A DNA stretch of 64,000 nucleotides from Pseudoalteromonas sp. R3. Lineage in GTDB: Bacteria; Pseudomonadota; Gammaproteobacteria; Enterobacterales; Alteromonadaceae. Both the position numbers and the translations under genes were made by a program. Shown here piece by piece: positions 8,505 to 21,126 of this stretch; within the stretch, counting starts at the first letter, position 1; the number at the start of each line of letters is the position of its first letter. Under the pieces are notes generated by a model. That model made no database searches. It saw only the letters and a list, made by a program, of their open reading frames with translations, and was not told the origin of the DNA. The stretch is from assembly GCF_004014715.1 (NCBI RefSeq), contig NZ_CP034835.1, forward strand, positions 372,001-436,000. The letters are read 5' to 3'.

Positions 8505-9140
8505 ATGTTTAAATCAATTTGCGCCGCAGCATTGGCGCTATTATTACCTTTGATGGCAAGCGCTGCCAATTTCCAAGAAGGTAAGCATTATGAGGTTGTC
8601 GCAGAGCGGGGCACCAAAAAGCCTGAAGTAACTGAGTACTTCTCGTTTTATTGTCCGGCCTGTAACAACTTTGAATCCTTAATTGGTGAGTTCAAACCAA
8701 AACTCGACGGCGACGTGAAATTCAAAAAAAGCCACGTTGACTTTGTCGGTGTACGTGACCCTGAGATCCAGCAGATGATGAGCAATGCGTTGGCGACGGC
8801 GTCTGTATTACCGCAAAAAGATAAGATCGTTGCGGCGATGTTTGCCCATTTGCACGGCAAGCGTGGTAAGTTCAACGAGGTTGCTGACATTAAAGACTTG
8901 TTTGTAGCTCAGGGCGTGTCTGCAGAGAAGTTTGATAAACTGTACAAGAGCTTCTCTGTACGCACTAAAGCGAAGAAAATGAAGCGCTCACAAGAGCAGA
9001 TGCAAGACAAAGGCGCGCTGACGGGTGTACCGACTTTTATCGTCAACGGCAAATACAAGCTGATCTTGTCGCGTGAATCTGGCGTGACTTCACCGGACGA
9101 CATTGCTGCTCTGATCAACTATCTGGCGAAAAAATCCTAA
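8505..9140 (+). CDS. Second DsbA-family thiol:disulfide oxidoreductase (CPAC active site)
   Basis: A tandem paralogue of the preceding dsbA: 211 residues with a signal peptide (cleavage near ASAAN, residue 20), the active site CPAC (Cys50, Cys53) and the cis-proline loop TGVPTF. The dipeptide between the cysteines, PA instead of PH, is known in this fold to change redox potential, so the enzyme may differ in oxidising strength or clients. The central helical region has also diverged and is more basic. The 12-base gap and the single downstream terminator suggest srkA-dsbA-dsbA is one operon. Confidence 0.92.
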   Translation: MFKSICAAALALLLPLMASAANFQEGKHYEVVAERGTKKPEVTEYFSFYCPACNNFESLIGEFKPKLDGDVKFKKSHVDFVGVRDPEIQQMMSNALATASVLPQKDKIVAAMFAHLHGKRGKFNEVADIKDLFVAQGVSAEKFDKLYKSFSVRTKAKKMKRSQEQMQDKGALTGVPTFIVNGKYKLILSRESGVTSPDDIAALINYLAKKS

Positions 9141-9151
9141 TCTTTAAGATG

Positions 9152-9182
9152 AAAAAAACCCGCGATGAACGCGGGTTTTTTT
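9152..9182. terminator. Bidirectional terminator between the second dsbA and trmA
   Basis: The inverted repeat ACCCGCG/CGCGGGT has a short ATGAA loop, an A run on the left and a T run on the right. It works on paper in both directions and separates the convergent dsbA and trmA transcripts. Confidence 0.88.
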
Positions 9183-9198
9183 ATGCCTCAAATTCACT

Positions 9199-10295
9199 TT
9201 ATTTTCTGGTCAGAAAGACGCCCGACTCCACATGGTGGGTATAGGGGAACTGATCGAAAATGGCGATGCGTGAGATCTGGTGCGTGTCGCATAGTAATTC
9301 CAGATCGCGTTCCAGCGTATCCGGGTTACAGGAAATATAAATGATGTTGTCGTATTGGCTGACCAAGTTACAGGTGAGCTCATCCATGCCTGCGCGAGGT
9401 GGATCGACTAAAATGGTCTGGCAGTTGTAACTTTGCAGGTCTATGCCTTTGAGGCGGGAGAACTGTTTTTCACCCTTCATGGCTGCCGTAAATTCCTCGC
9501 TCGACATACGAATGATATCCAGGTTATCCACCTTATTGGCTGCAATATTGTATTGTGCAGAATGAACCGATGATTTAGAGATCTCTGTGGCTAATACTCG
9601 GTTAAACTGACCTGCCAGTGCGATAGAGAAGTTGCCATTACCACAGTAAAGTTCGAGAAGATCGTTTTGCAGCGGAGCGCAAAGATCTTGTGCCCAGGCC
9701 AACATTTTTTCATTCACTGCCGCGTTGGGCTGAGTAAAGCTATTTTCAACCTGCTGGTAGGTGTAATGTTTGCCATTGACTGTAAGCTGCTCTGTCACAA
9801 AGTCATCGCCAAACACCACTTTTTGTTTTCTGGCACGACCGATAAAGTCGACTTTATAGCTTTGTTGTAGCTCATTACGTAAAGCCTGCATAGCCTCTTG
9901 CCAGGCATTGTCCAGCGCTTTGTGATAAAGCAGGCTGATCAGCACTTCGCCACTGAGCGTTGTCAGATAATCAATCTGGAATAGTTTACGGCGCAGGATC
10001 TCGTTGTGGCGCAGCTTATCCATCATTACCTGCATCATTTCATTGACCAAAGGCGCGCCGGATCGAACTGATCGACTCGGATCTTTTCTTTGGTCTGTTG
10101 ATCGAACATGATGTGGAACAGATCGTCTCCATCATGCCAGACGCGGAATTCGCAACGCTGGCGATAGTGGCTTTTTGGGGAGTCGTACACTTCCAGTTGT
10201 GGCGCATCGAAGCGGGCAAATTGCGCACTGATCCGCTGTTGTTTTTCTGTCAACTGTTGCTCGTAGGTCGAAGTGTCAATCGTGATCACCGCCAT
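9199..10295 (-). CDS. trmA: tRNA (uracil-5-)-methyltransferase TrmA, frameshifted as sequenced
   Basis: SAM-dependent methyltransferase that makes ribothymidine at U54 of tRNA. The frame breaks near 10047-10053: residues up to FDPAR read in one frame from ATG 10295, then [10 protein letters not shown] continues in another to the stop at 9199. One extra base in the CC-AAA-GG stretch restores a continuous 365-residue protein, the usual length. Both halves are otherwise well conserved: the [18 protein letters not shown] region, the SAM motif [14 protein letters not shown], the catalytic region ILVDPPRAG, and YISCNPDTL with [11 protein letters not shown]. The intact motifs on both sides argue for a sequencing error or a very recent mutation. 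Confidence 0.9.
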
Positions 10296-10359
10296 ATTAA
10301 AACCACCATAGTTAATGCAAAGAGGCGCTATTTTAGGATGCACTTTCGATTTGTCCAGC

Positions 10360-10383
10360 AAAGAGCAAAATATTTTGCTCTTT
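10360..10383. promoter_or_regulatory. Perfect 24-base palindrome in a divergent promoter region
   Basis: The 12-base arm AAAGAGCAAAAT is followed immediately by its exact reverse complement, with no loop. It lies 65 bases upstream of trmA and 77 bases upstream of the DUF5610-like gene, which diverge here. A TACAAT box at 10389-10394 sits just to its right and could be the -10 of the rightward gene. The position suits an operator for a dimeric regulator. A weak cruciform or AT-rich terminator is an alternative. Confidence 0.5.
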
Positions 10384-10454
10384 TATTGTACAATAGACTT
10401 AAGCTTAAGGCGTTTTGGCCGATAACCAACTATCAAGTAAAGCGGAGAGCAGAC

Positions 10455-11567
10455 ATGAAAATCGGACAGTTGAATCAGCTGTTGAATCCGGCGATGCAGC
10501 ATAATGCGGGTAAAGCCAAATCGCTTATCCCTAATATGTCAATTAATACGGATAGTTACCACGGAAACAAATCTCAGGCAGCAGCCAAGATCCTTGATGA
10601 TAAACTCGCACAAGCACTGGGCATTGAGAAAAAAGAAGAAAAAGACAAGCCCCTGTTTGATTTTGAAGAAATTGTCAAAAATGTGCTGGGGTTTGTCCAG
10701 GGGGCAGTGAAAAAAGCCAAAGCAGCCGGAGAAGACGACGACACACTCAAAAGTATGCTTGATCAAGCACGTAAGGGCGTGCAGATGGGAATTGATGAAG
10801 CGTCTGAAGATTTAAAAGGCACAGGCCTGTTTAATGATGAAATCGAGGAAGGGATAGAAAAGTCCCGCGAAGGGATTTTTAAAGGGTTAGATGAGTTTGA
10901 AAAAGAGCTGTTTGATCCTAAACCACAGCAGGTATCTGTGAGTGCTGCACAGTTTGCCAGTTTATCTAATCAAGCCGAGTATGCCTTTACTACTGCTGAA
11001 GGGGATGAGGTGGTGATTTCGTTCAGTGATGCGATGAGTCAGTCGAAAGCGGCAAGCTATGCACGTAATGGCGATGGCGAAGGGTTTGCGTATGGTGAGC
11101 AAAGCAGTCATGAGCTTAATTTTTCCATCAGTGTGAATGGCGACCTCAACGAAGATGAGCAGGCCGCGATTAATGACATGATGAAAGACATCCGCGATGT
11201 CAGCGATACCTTTTTCGCCGGTGACTATGATGATGCGTTTGCCAAAGTGCAGGAACTGGGAATTAACAGTGAGCAAATCGTCAATTTCACTATGGATCTG
11301 CGCCAGACCAAAACTTCTGCTGCGATTGCCCAGTATCAACAGAGTAATCCAATGAAAGATTTGGAAAAAGCACTGCAGCCGCTGGATCAACGTCTTGAAG
11401 GGATCCATGATGAAGCGAAAGGACTGGGCATAGAAGCTCAGTTGCCGGATATCATGGCCTGGATAAACGAAGGTCAGGCACGTCTGAATGAGTTTCTTGA
11501 TTATGCTCAAGGGTTCTTTAGTGCATTAGAATCCCGTCAGGCGGATAAGCAAGATCAACAAGTTTAG
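10455..11567 (+). CDS. DUF5610-like protein of unknown function
   Basis: A 370-residue, highly acidic, mostly helical protein without signal peptide or membrane segments. I start it at ATG 10455 because the open frame further upstream runs back across the divergent promoter and into antisense of trmA. Residues about 60-150 (KSMLDQARKGVQMGIDEASE, then LFNDEIEEGIEKSREGIFKG) resemble DUF5610, a domain of unknown function in marine gammaproteobacteria. I recognise this by memory of the pattern only. The N-terminal phrase with NxY and repeated amphipathic helices is similar to proteins released to the cell surface, but that is speculation. The gene appears monocistronic. Confidence 0.7.
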   Translation: MKIGQLNQLLNPAMQHNAGKAKSLIPNMSINTDSYHGNKSQAAAKILDDKLAQALGIEKKEEKDKPLFDFEEIVKNVLGFVQGAVKKAKAAGEDDDTLKSMLDQARKGVQMGIDEASEDLKGTGLFNDEIEEGIEKSREGIFKGLDEFEKELFDPKPQQVSVSAAQFASLSNQAEYAFTTAEGDEVVISFSDAMSQSKAASYARNGDGEGFAYGEQSSHELNFSISVNGDLNEDEQAAINDMMKDIRDVSDTFFAGDYDDAFAKVQELGINSEQIVNFTMDLRQTKTSAAIAQYQQSNPMKDLEKALQPLDQRLEGIHDEAKGLGIEAQLPDIMAWINEGQARLNEFLDYAQGFFSALESRQADKQDQQV

Positions 11568-11666
11568 TAGATCGCTCAAATCCTACTTGCCCAGGAAATG
11601 ACGCTAGTATTTATTTTAAACCCTGACCGTGGCACACTGCGCGCGAACTGCAAATAAGGAGCGTAT

Positions 11667-12470
11667 GTGCCACATATTCTTGTCTTTGATTCTGGTATTG
11701 GCGGAACCAGTGTACTTACGCACATTCGTAACGCTTTGCCTCATGCCGACTACAGTTATGTGATGGATAATCAGCTGCTGCCTTATGGCTTGCAGTCCCA
11801 GCAGACGATCCAGCAGCGTTTGGCTGCGCTCATCAAGTGGATTGACCGTGAGCAGCGTCCTGTCGATATCATAGTGATTGCGTGTAATACCGCCTCTACT
11901 TATGCATTGGAGTCGACGCGCCAATTAACCTCTATCCCGATTGTTGGAGTAGTACCTGCGATTAAGCCTGCTGCGTTAGCCAGTCGCGCAAAGCACATTG
12001 GCTTACTGGCGACACCCGCAACCTCCCGGAACGTTTATACTCAACAACTAATCCTGCAATTCGCGAATGAATGCCGGGTTGACCTTTATCAGTCGACTAA
12101 GTTGGTTGAACTGGCCGAGCAGTTTTACTGGTCCGGTGATATTGACCGTAAACAACTTATCGCTGAGATCAACCTACTTAAACTCTCGCCTGAATTAGAT
12201 CATCTGGTACTTGGTTGCACGCACTTTCCTATTATTGCGAAACCCCTGAGTGAGTTTATTTCAGAGTCGGTTACTCTTGTTGACTCAGGTGCAGCGATTG
12301 CGAGGCGGGTGTCTACATTACTTGCACAGGATAGTACTGTTAAGGAAGATAAAGTCCAGACCCAGTGGTTGGGAATAAAAAAGGGGACAATAAACTGGTA
12401 TGCAACAGCACAACTGGCAATCCCGGTTGAACGGCCTGAAATCAGATTGATCAATCTCGATCATGAATAA
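11667..12470 (+). CDS. murI: Glutamate racemase MurI
   Basis: Cytoplasmic enzyme that converts L-glutamate to D-glutamate for peptidoglycan synthesis. It starts at GTG 11667 after an AAGGAG site; the ATG two bases earlier is out of frame. The 267 residues have the N-terminal phrase VFDSGIGGTSVL and the two catalytic cysteines in ACNTAST and GCTHFP, as required for cofactor-independent racemisation. It lies just upstream of the rRNA operon region, an arrangement also found in E. coli. Confidence 0.95.
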   Translation: MPHILVFDSGIGGTSVLTHIRNALPHADYSYVMDNQLLPYGLQSQQTIQQRLAALIKWIDREQRPVDIIVIACNTASTYALESTRQLTSIPIVGVVPAIKPAALASRAKHIGLLATPATSRNVYTQQLILQFANECRVDLYQSTKLVELAEQFYWSGDIDRKQLIAEINLLKLSPELDHLVLGCTHFPIIAKPLSEFISESVTLVDSGAAIARRVSTLLAQDSTVKEDKVQTQWLGIKKGTINWYATAQLAIPVERPEIRLINLDHE

Positions 12471-12544
12471 TTGAGAGCATCCGTTTGGTGGACGTTTTTC
12501 AATATGCTCGGATCAAAGGGCGGCAAATAAACTCGGCAATAAAA

Positions 12545-12574
12545 AGGGGTGGTAACCAGATTGGCACCACCCCT
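12545..12574 (-). terminator. Terminator of the RRM-protein gene
   Basis: Read on the minus strand, the arms AGGGGTGGT/ACCACCCCT form a strong stem followed by a T run (the A run at 12541-12545 on the plus strand). It lies 36 bases past the stop of the leftward RRM gene. Confidence 0.75.
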
Positions 12575-12610
12575 GTTAGTGTGTACAACGAGCTGTTATA
12601 AAAATAAAGA

Positions 12611-13084
12611 TCAGTCCTGATCGTTAGTAGTCAGCGATTCTTGTTTTTGTTTCGCCTCTCTGACTTTTAACGTACGTTGCTGAAACTCAGATTCATTGAG
12701 TTCGTTGATAGCTTTGAGGGCATCAGGCTCCGGCATTTCGACAAATCCAAAACCGCGACGTTTACCTGTGTTCTTATCTTTAAGCAAACGGACCGAAAAA
12801 ACACGTCCCTTTTCTTCGAACAAATCCCGGACGACTTGCTCATTTGCTCTGTAAGGTAAGTTGCCGACATATAATGTGGTTGTCTCCACGGAGTTACTAC
12901 TGTCACTACCTGTATTTCCTGTTGAGGAAGCAAAAGCCGATGCTACACCTCCGATTACGATGCCCAGCGCCAGTAGTAAGGCGGGATCAATTTGACTGTT
13001 TACGAGCACAAAGTGGCCAAGCGCATAACTCAGTATTGCCAGGAGAAGTACAGTAAACAGTGTCTTACGATCGAGAATATTCAT
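12611..13084 (-). CDS. Membrane-anchored RRM-domain RNA-binding protein
   Basis: A 157-residue protein with two parts. Residues 1-55 hold two probable membrane segments (TLFTVLLLAILSYALGHFVL and LLLALGIVIGGVASAFA). After a Ser/Thr/Gly linker, residues about 70-145 form an RNA recognition motif with RNP2 (LYVGNLP) and RNP1 (RGFGFVEM) intact, so the aromatic RNA-contacting residues are present. The C-terminal tail is charged. Membrane-tethered RRM proteins occur in marine gammaproteobacteria, but I do not know a defined role. It is transcribed leftward, away from the rRNA operon. Confidence 0.85.
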   Translation of the reverse strand: MNILDRKTLFTVLLLAILSYALGHFVLVNSQIDPALLLALGIVIGGVASAFASSTGNTGSDSSNSVETTTLYVGNLPYRANEQVVRDLFEEKGRVFSVRLLKDKNTGKRRGFGFVEMPEPDALKAINELNESEFQQRTLKVREAKQKQESLTTNDQD

Positions 13085-13277
13085 AAGGATCTACCAAAAA
13101 ACGTTGAATACACATTAATTTAACAAGAAAGGTTGCTATATTAACGACTTAATCAAATATCGCAATAATTAAATATAGAACCTGTTGAAAAGATTGCACC
13201 TTCTTGATGGATTTACCGTCGGTATTGAGGGTTTAAAGATAAATGATCAAAAAGATCCAAAAAAATGAAAAAAGGGG
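13085..13277. other. AT-rich region upstream of the rRNA promoters
   Basis: No gene is visible here. The region lies between the divergent RRM gene and the rRNA promoters. It is AT-rich with A tracts just upstream of P1 (about 13255-13273), suitable for UP-element contacts and Fis binding, although no exact Fis site can be fixed by eye. Confidence 0.5.
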
Positions 13278-13305
13278 TTGCATCGTTTTTCGATTTCCCT
13301 ATAAT
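13278..13305 (+). promoter_or_regulatory. rRNA operon promoter P1
   Basis: A -35 box TTGCAT (13278-13283) and a perfect -10 TATAAT (13300-13305) are separated by 16 bases. They are followed by a GC-rich discriminator (GCGC), the hallmark of stringently controlled rRNA promoters. A-rich tracts lie upstream. Confidence 0.85.
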
Positions 13306-13403
13306 GCGCATCCACCGACACGGGGCACAACGCTGAAAAGCAACAAGCCAAGTGAAGGGAAAGCCAAACGGAAAGCTTAATTAAGAAAAATTAAATTTTC
13401 TAG

Positions 13404-13431
13404 TTGACTTTAAAAGTGAAGCGGTTAATAT
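13404..13431 (+). promoter_or_regulatory. rRNA operon promoter P2
   Basis: TTGACT (13404-13409) and TAATAT (13426-13431) are separated by 16 bases, followed by GGCGC. An AT-rich stretch (13378-13400) lies immediately upstream. It stands about 126 bases after P1, the usual tandem layout. Confidence 0.75.
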
Positions 13432-13517
13432 GGCGCTCCACTTCGCAGCAAGGCTGCGGTGACTAACTAAGGTTAGTTACACCGGGTAACCGGATTATGT
13501 TCTTTAAAAATATGAAG

Positions 13518-13532
13518 CAATCATCTGTGTGG
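13518..13532 (+). other. 16S rRNA leader: processing stem, 5' arm
   Basis: CAATCATCTGTGTGG here is exactly complementary to CCACACAGATGATTG at 15281-15295, downstream of 16S. The pair would form the long stem cut by RNase III. A boxA-like TTCTTTAAAAA (13500-13510) just before it is the expected antitermination site. Confidence 0.75.
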
Positions 13533-13718
13533 GCACTCGTGCAGATTGAGTTCTAACAGCGAATTTCAGTTTACTGAATGACGCAAACAAATTTAGAGTC
13601 TCAATTGAGCTGAGTGACCAACGGAATAAACATAGTTTATTCAGCACAGTCAATTCGATACCGACAGGTATCAAAATCAGAATTCAATGAGCACGAAACT
13701 TCGGTTTCAAAAAACTTT

Positions 13719-15251
<1,533 letters not shown>

Positions 15252-15522
15252 TCGACTTAGAACTGATTTGTTCGAAGTGTCCACACAGATGATTGTTGCT
15301 TGGTGAGTTTACTTGCTGAGTGATATTGCTCTTTAAAAATTTGGAAAGCTGATATTAAATTCTCGGAATGACAATGAAAATTGTTGTTCTATAGAGTTTT
15401 CGAAAGAAAAATGCCGATTAATCAATTCTTTGATTAATTAGCGTCTACTTTAGTATTACTTAACTTCTGGCGAAGTTAAAACTGTCTTTAGCAGTACAAT
15501 TCAAAACTATTTTGGGTTGTAT
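15252..15522 (+). other. 16S-23S internal transcribed spacer without tRNA
   Basis: A spacer of about 271 bases. It holds the 3' arm of the 16S processing stem (15281-15295), a second boxA-like TGCTCTTTAAAAA (15327-15339) and the 5' arm of the 23S processing stem (15517-15530 overlaps its end). No tRNA cloverleaf or terminal CCA is present, so this operon lacks the Ile/Ala or Glu spacer tRNAs common in the class. Confidence 0.8.
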
Positions 15523-18404
<2,882 letters not shown>

Positions 18405-18519
18405 ACAACGCCAAAGTGGTTTTGTTTGTTAGAAGTTAAGAATTAAAGTAGACGAAAGAATTTAATACGCTTTTCCAGATTTTAGTGAGATGTTGAGAGA
18501 CGTCTTGCACAACAGTTTA

Positions 18520-18637
18520 TGCTTGGTAACCATAGCGTTTTGGAACCACCTGACTCCATGCCGAACTCAGTAGTGAAACGAAATAGCGCCGATGATAGTG
18601 TGGGGTTTCCCATGTGAAAGTAGGACATTGCCAAGCT
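18520..18637 (+). rRNA. rrf: 5S ribosomal RNA
   Basis: About 118 bases with the conserved core CACCTGACTCCATGCCGAAC (18546-18565) and GTGAAACG. The terminal stem GCTTGG/CCAAGC closes the molecule. The ends are approximate by one or two bases. It is the last gene of the operon and is followed 13 bases later by a strong terminator. Confidence 0.95.
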
Positions 18638-18650
18638 CCTAATAAAAAAA

Positions 18651-18678
18651 GCCCGATTCGAAAGAGTCGGGCTTTTTT
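18651..18678 (+). terminator. rRNA operon terminator
   Basis: Nine base pairs (GCCCGATTC/GAGTCGGGC with one G-T pair) close a GAAA tetraloop, followed by six T. A matching A run precedes it. It is a textbook intrinsic terminator just after 5S. Confidence 0.93.
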
Positions 18679-18973
18679 GCGTTTGGAGTAATTTAAAGAA
18701 GCTGTAGATAGAATAGCGTTGTCTATTCATCCATGAAGCTGGGTCCCATCGCGCGTCTCGATAATTGCTCCTGCATTATTCTACTTCCCCACATCCATAT
18801 GGGTCCTTGCGCTCATCTCAGTGAGCTGCGAAGCGGTGCTTCGGTCTCAATTCACCCTTGCGCAAAGTCAGTAAGTGTACTCGCGTTGCTCGCCGTCATT
18901 GTACCTTACACTACTATTTTATTAGCCGAAACTGAGCTAGTATCCAAACATCTAATGAAATAACGCTAAAACA
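18679..18973. other. Intergenic region with no convincing gene
   Basis: About 295 bases between the rRNA terminator and the next gene. A 76-codon open frame (18733-18963) has no ribosome binding site and an irregular composition, so I do not call it. Several short inverted repeats are visible (for example GAAGCGGTGCTTC near 18830). The promoter of the TRIC-family gene must lie toward the right end. Confidence 0.4.
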
Positions 18974-19588
18974 ATGTCTGAACTTTATCACTGGTTTGAT
19001 TTATTGGGTGTCATGGTATTTGCTATATCGGGTACTTTGATTGCGTATAGTAAGCATATGGATGGCTTTGGTGTCGTGGTGCTCGCAACAGTTACAGGTA
19101 TCGGAGGAGGGACCATACGGGACGTGATCCTCGATGTGCCCGTTTTCTGGCTGCATGATTCAAGCTACTTCATCGCCATTTTCTCTGCCGTTGCGGTCAG
19201 TATCTGGACACTCAACAGGCAAAAGCAGATCCCCACTCAATATCTGCAAATAGCGGACGCATTCGGGCTGGCGTTCTTTGCCGTAATGGGGGTTCAGAAA
19301 GCCTTGAATATTGGTATGCCCGACACGACGGCTGTGATCATGGGCGTTTTGACAGGCTGTTTTGGTGGCGTGATCAGAGACGTACTGGCGAGAGAAATCC
19401 CGCTCTTGCTCAAGGGAGAACTGTACGCTATTACCTGTATTTTGGGTGGGATCGTTTATACTCAACTCATAGACTTTAATTTATCGACAGAGGTTGTCAT
19501 GCTGCTTGCAATGGCCACTACGCTGTTTGCCCGTCTGGCAGCCATGCGTTGGCACATTGTATTGCATGTCTTTAACTACAAAGATTAA
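18974..19588 (+). CDS. TRIC/UPF0126 family membrane protein (YicG-like)
   Basis: A 204-residue inner-membrane protein of the trimeric intracellular cation channel family (UPF0126; E. coli YicG group), whose bacterial members form K+-permeable trimers. Two repeats of about 80 residues each carry the diagnostic glycine-rich motif: GIGGGTIRDVIL near residue 42 and GCFGGVIRDVLARE near residue 127. Seven hydrophobic segments can be traced. It ends 14 bases before comM on the same strand and may be co-transcribed with it, although no functional link is known. Confidence 0.9.
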   Translation: MSELYHWFDLLGVMVFAISGTLIAYSKHMDGFGVVVLATVTGIGGGTIRDVILDVPVFWLHDSSYFIAIFSAVAVSIWTLNRQKQIPTQYLQIADAFGLAFFAVMGVQKALNIGMPDTTAVIMGVLTGCFGGVIRDVLAREIPLLLKGELYAITCILGGIVYTQLIDFNLSTEVVMLLAMATTLFARLAAMRWHIVLHVFNYKD

Positions 19589-19602
19589 ACAAAGGACAAG
19601 GA

Positions 19603-21120
19603 ATGTCATTAGCGAGAATACTCACACGAGCTCAGGTTGGTATTGAATCTCCTGTTGTAACAGTCGAAGTACACCTTAGCAATGGGCTACCGAGTTTTAA
19701 TATTGTAGGTTTGCCCGAAACATCGGTTAAAGAATCAAAAGAGCGCGTGCGTTCCGCATTACATAATTCGCGATTTGTATTTCCTGAGCAACGTATCACT
19801 GTAAATCTGGCCCCGGCCGATCTGCCAAAACAGGGGGGACGGTACGATCTGGCGATTGCCATCGGTATTTTAGTGGCATCGGGGCAGCTCAATGAGCAAA
19901 CAACGCAAGGTTGCGAGTTTTACGGTGAATTAGCACTTAATGGTGAAATTAGACCTGTTACTGCAATTATTCCCGTTGTGATGGCTGCAAAAAATGAGCG
20001 GCACAAGTGCTACATCCCAGAACCAAATGTCGCTATGGCTCAGCTGGTAGAGTATGAGCACTGCGTCGCTGCTGATACACTCCAAAGGCTTTGGTTAGAC
20101 CTAAGTGGTCAGGCTCAATTACCTCTAATTGATTATACTACGGCAACACCTTCTGACAGCCCAAACTTGTGCTTTATGGATATGAGTGATGTTAAAGGAC
20201 AACCAATGGCGAAGCGGGCGCTCGAAATTGCGGCTGCTGGCGGACACAATATTTTATTTCTTGGCCCTCCAGGTACGGGCAAGTCTATGTTGGCCCAGAG
20301 AATGCCGGGTATTATGCCAAAAATGAATGTAGAGCAAGCGCTGCAAACTGCGGCGGTTTACTCTTTGACTGGCAAGCAGTTGGATCATCACAATTGGCGT
20401 AACAGGCCTTTTCGTGCGCCCCACCATACTTGTTCAGCTGTTGCTTTAGTTGGGGGATCTTCAAATCCCAAGCCCGGAGAAATATCTTTAGCACACAATG
20501 GAATTCTGTTTTTGGATGAACTACCAGAGTACGAGCGAAAGGTACTGGACTCATTGAGAGAGCCAATGGAAACGGGGGTAGTAACGATTTCACGTGCTGC
20601 ACAACAGGTCGACTTTCCTGCTTCATTTCAGTTGATAGCCGCACTTAATCCGAGCCCCACGGGTTGTCACACAGATAAAAGAGCTTCACCTGATCAGGTG
20701 TTGAGATACCTGAGTAAGATATCAGGCCCTTTCGTTGACCGTATCGATTTGCAAATTGAATTGCCCCGCTTAAGTACGCAGGAGCTGCAATCAACAAGGC
20801 AAGAAGTACCAAGTGAAGTGATCCGCTGTAGGGTAGAGGCTGCATTTGAAATTGCCCTGAAACGACAGAATAAAGCCAATGCCAGACTCTCGACGCGGGA
20901 AATAGAACAACACTGTGCACTTGCCCCAGATGTTGCTCAGCTGCTTGCCAGGGCCACAGAGAAGCTCAACCTATCTCCGCGGTCCTATCATCGTATTATC
21001 AAGGTTGCCAGAACGGTTGCGGATTTGGCACAACGCAGAGATATTACAGTACCTGACTTGAAAGAAGCACTCAGCTATCGAGCATTTGAGCGACTATTGG
21101 GACAATTGACTTACAGCTGA
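19603..21120 (+). CDS. comM: ComM/YifB family Mg-chelatase-like ATPase
   Basis: A 505-residue AAA+ protein. In naturally competent relatives such as Vibrio and Haemophilus, ComM is a hexameric helicase that promotes branch migration of incoming DNA; it also occurs widely in non-competent species (YifB). The N-terminal ChlI-like domain (FNIVGLPETSVKESKERVRS) is followed by the Walker A motif GPPGTGKS (residues 221-228), Walker B (ILFLDELPE) and a C-terminal Mg-chelatase subunit domain (LSPRSYHRIIKVARTVADL). Length and motifs are complete. Whether this organism is competent cannot be judged here. Confidence 0.94.
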   Translation: MSLARILTRAQVGIESPVVTVEVHLSNGLPSFNIVGLPETSVKESKERVRSALHNSRFVFPEQRITVNLAPADLPKQGGRYDLAIAIGILVASGQLNEQTTQGCEFYGELALNGEIRPVTAIIPVVMAAKNERHKCYIPEPNVAMAQLVEYEHCVAADTLQRLWLDLSGQAQLPLIDYTTATPSDSPNLCFMDMSDVKGQPMAKRALEIAAAGGHNILFLGPPGTGKSMLAQRMPGIMPKMNVEQALQTAAVYSLTGKQLDHHNWRNRPFRAPHHTCSAVALVGGSSNPKPGEISLAHNGILFLDELPEYERKVLDSLREPMETGVVTISRAAQQVDFPASFQLIAALNPSPTGCHTDKRASPDQVLRYLSKISGPFVDRIDLQIELPRLSTQELQSTRQEVPSEVIRCRVEAAFEIALKRQNKANARLSTREIEQHCALAPDVAQLLARATEKLNLSPRSYHRIIKVARTVADLAQRRDITVPDLKEALSYRAFERLLGQLTYS

Positions 21121-21126
21121 GGAGGG

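Noticed and set aside
10098..10454. N-terminal extension of the DUF5610-like gene
   Set aside because: The extension runs antisense through trmA and across the divergent promoter; ATG 10455 is the sensible start.
15252..15522. Possible tRNA in the 16S-23S spacer
   Set aside because: No cloverleaf, T-loop or CCA end can be found; the spacer is accounted for by boxA and processing stems.
18733..18963. Open frame of 76 codons after the rRNA operon
   Set aside because: No ribosome binding site, irregular composition and no recognisable family; it lies in a region with short inverted repeats that looks non-coding.
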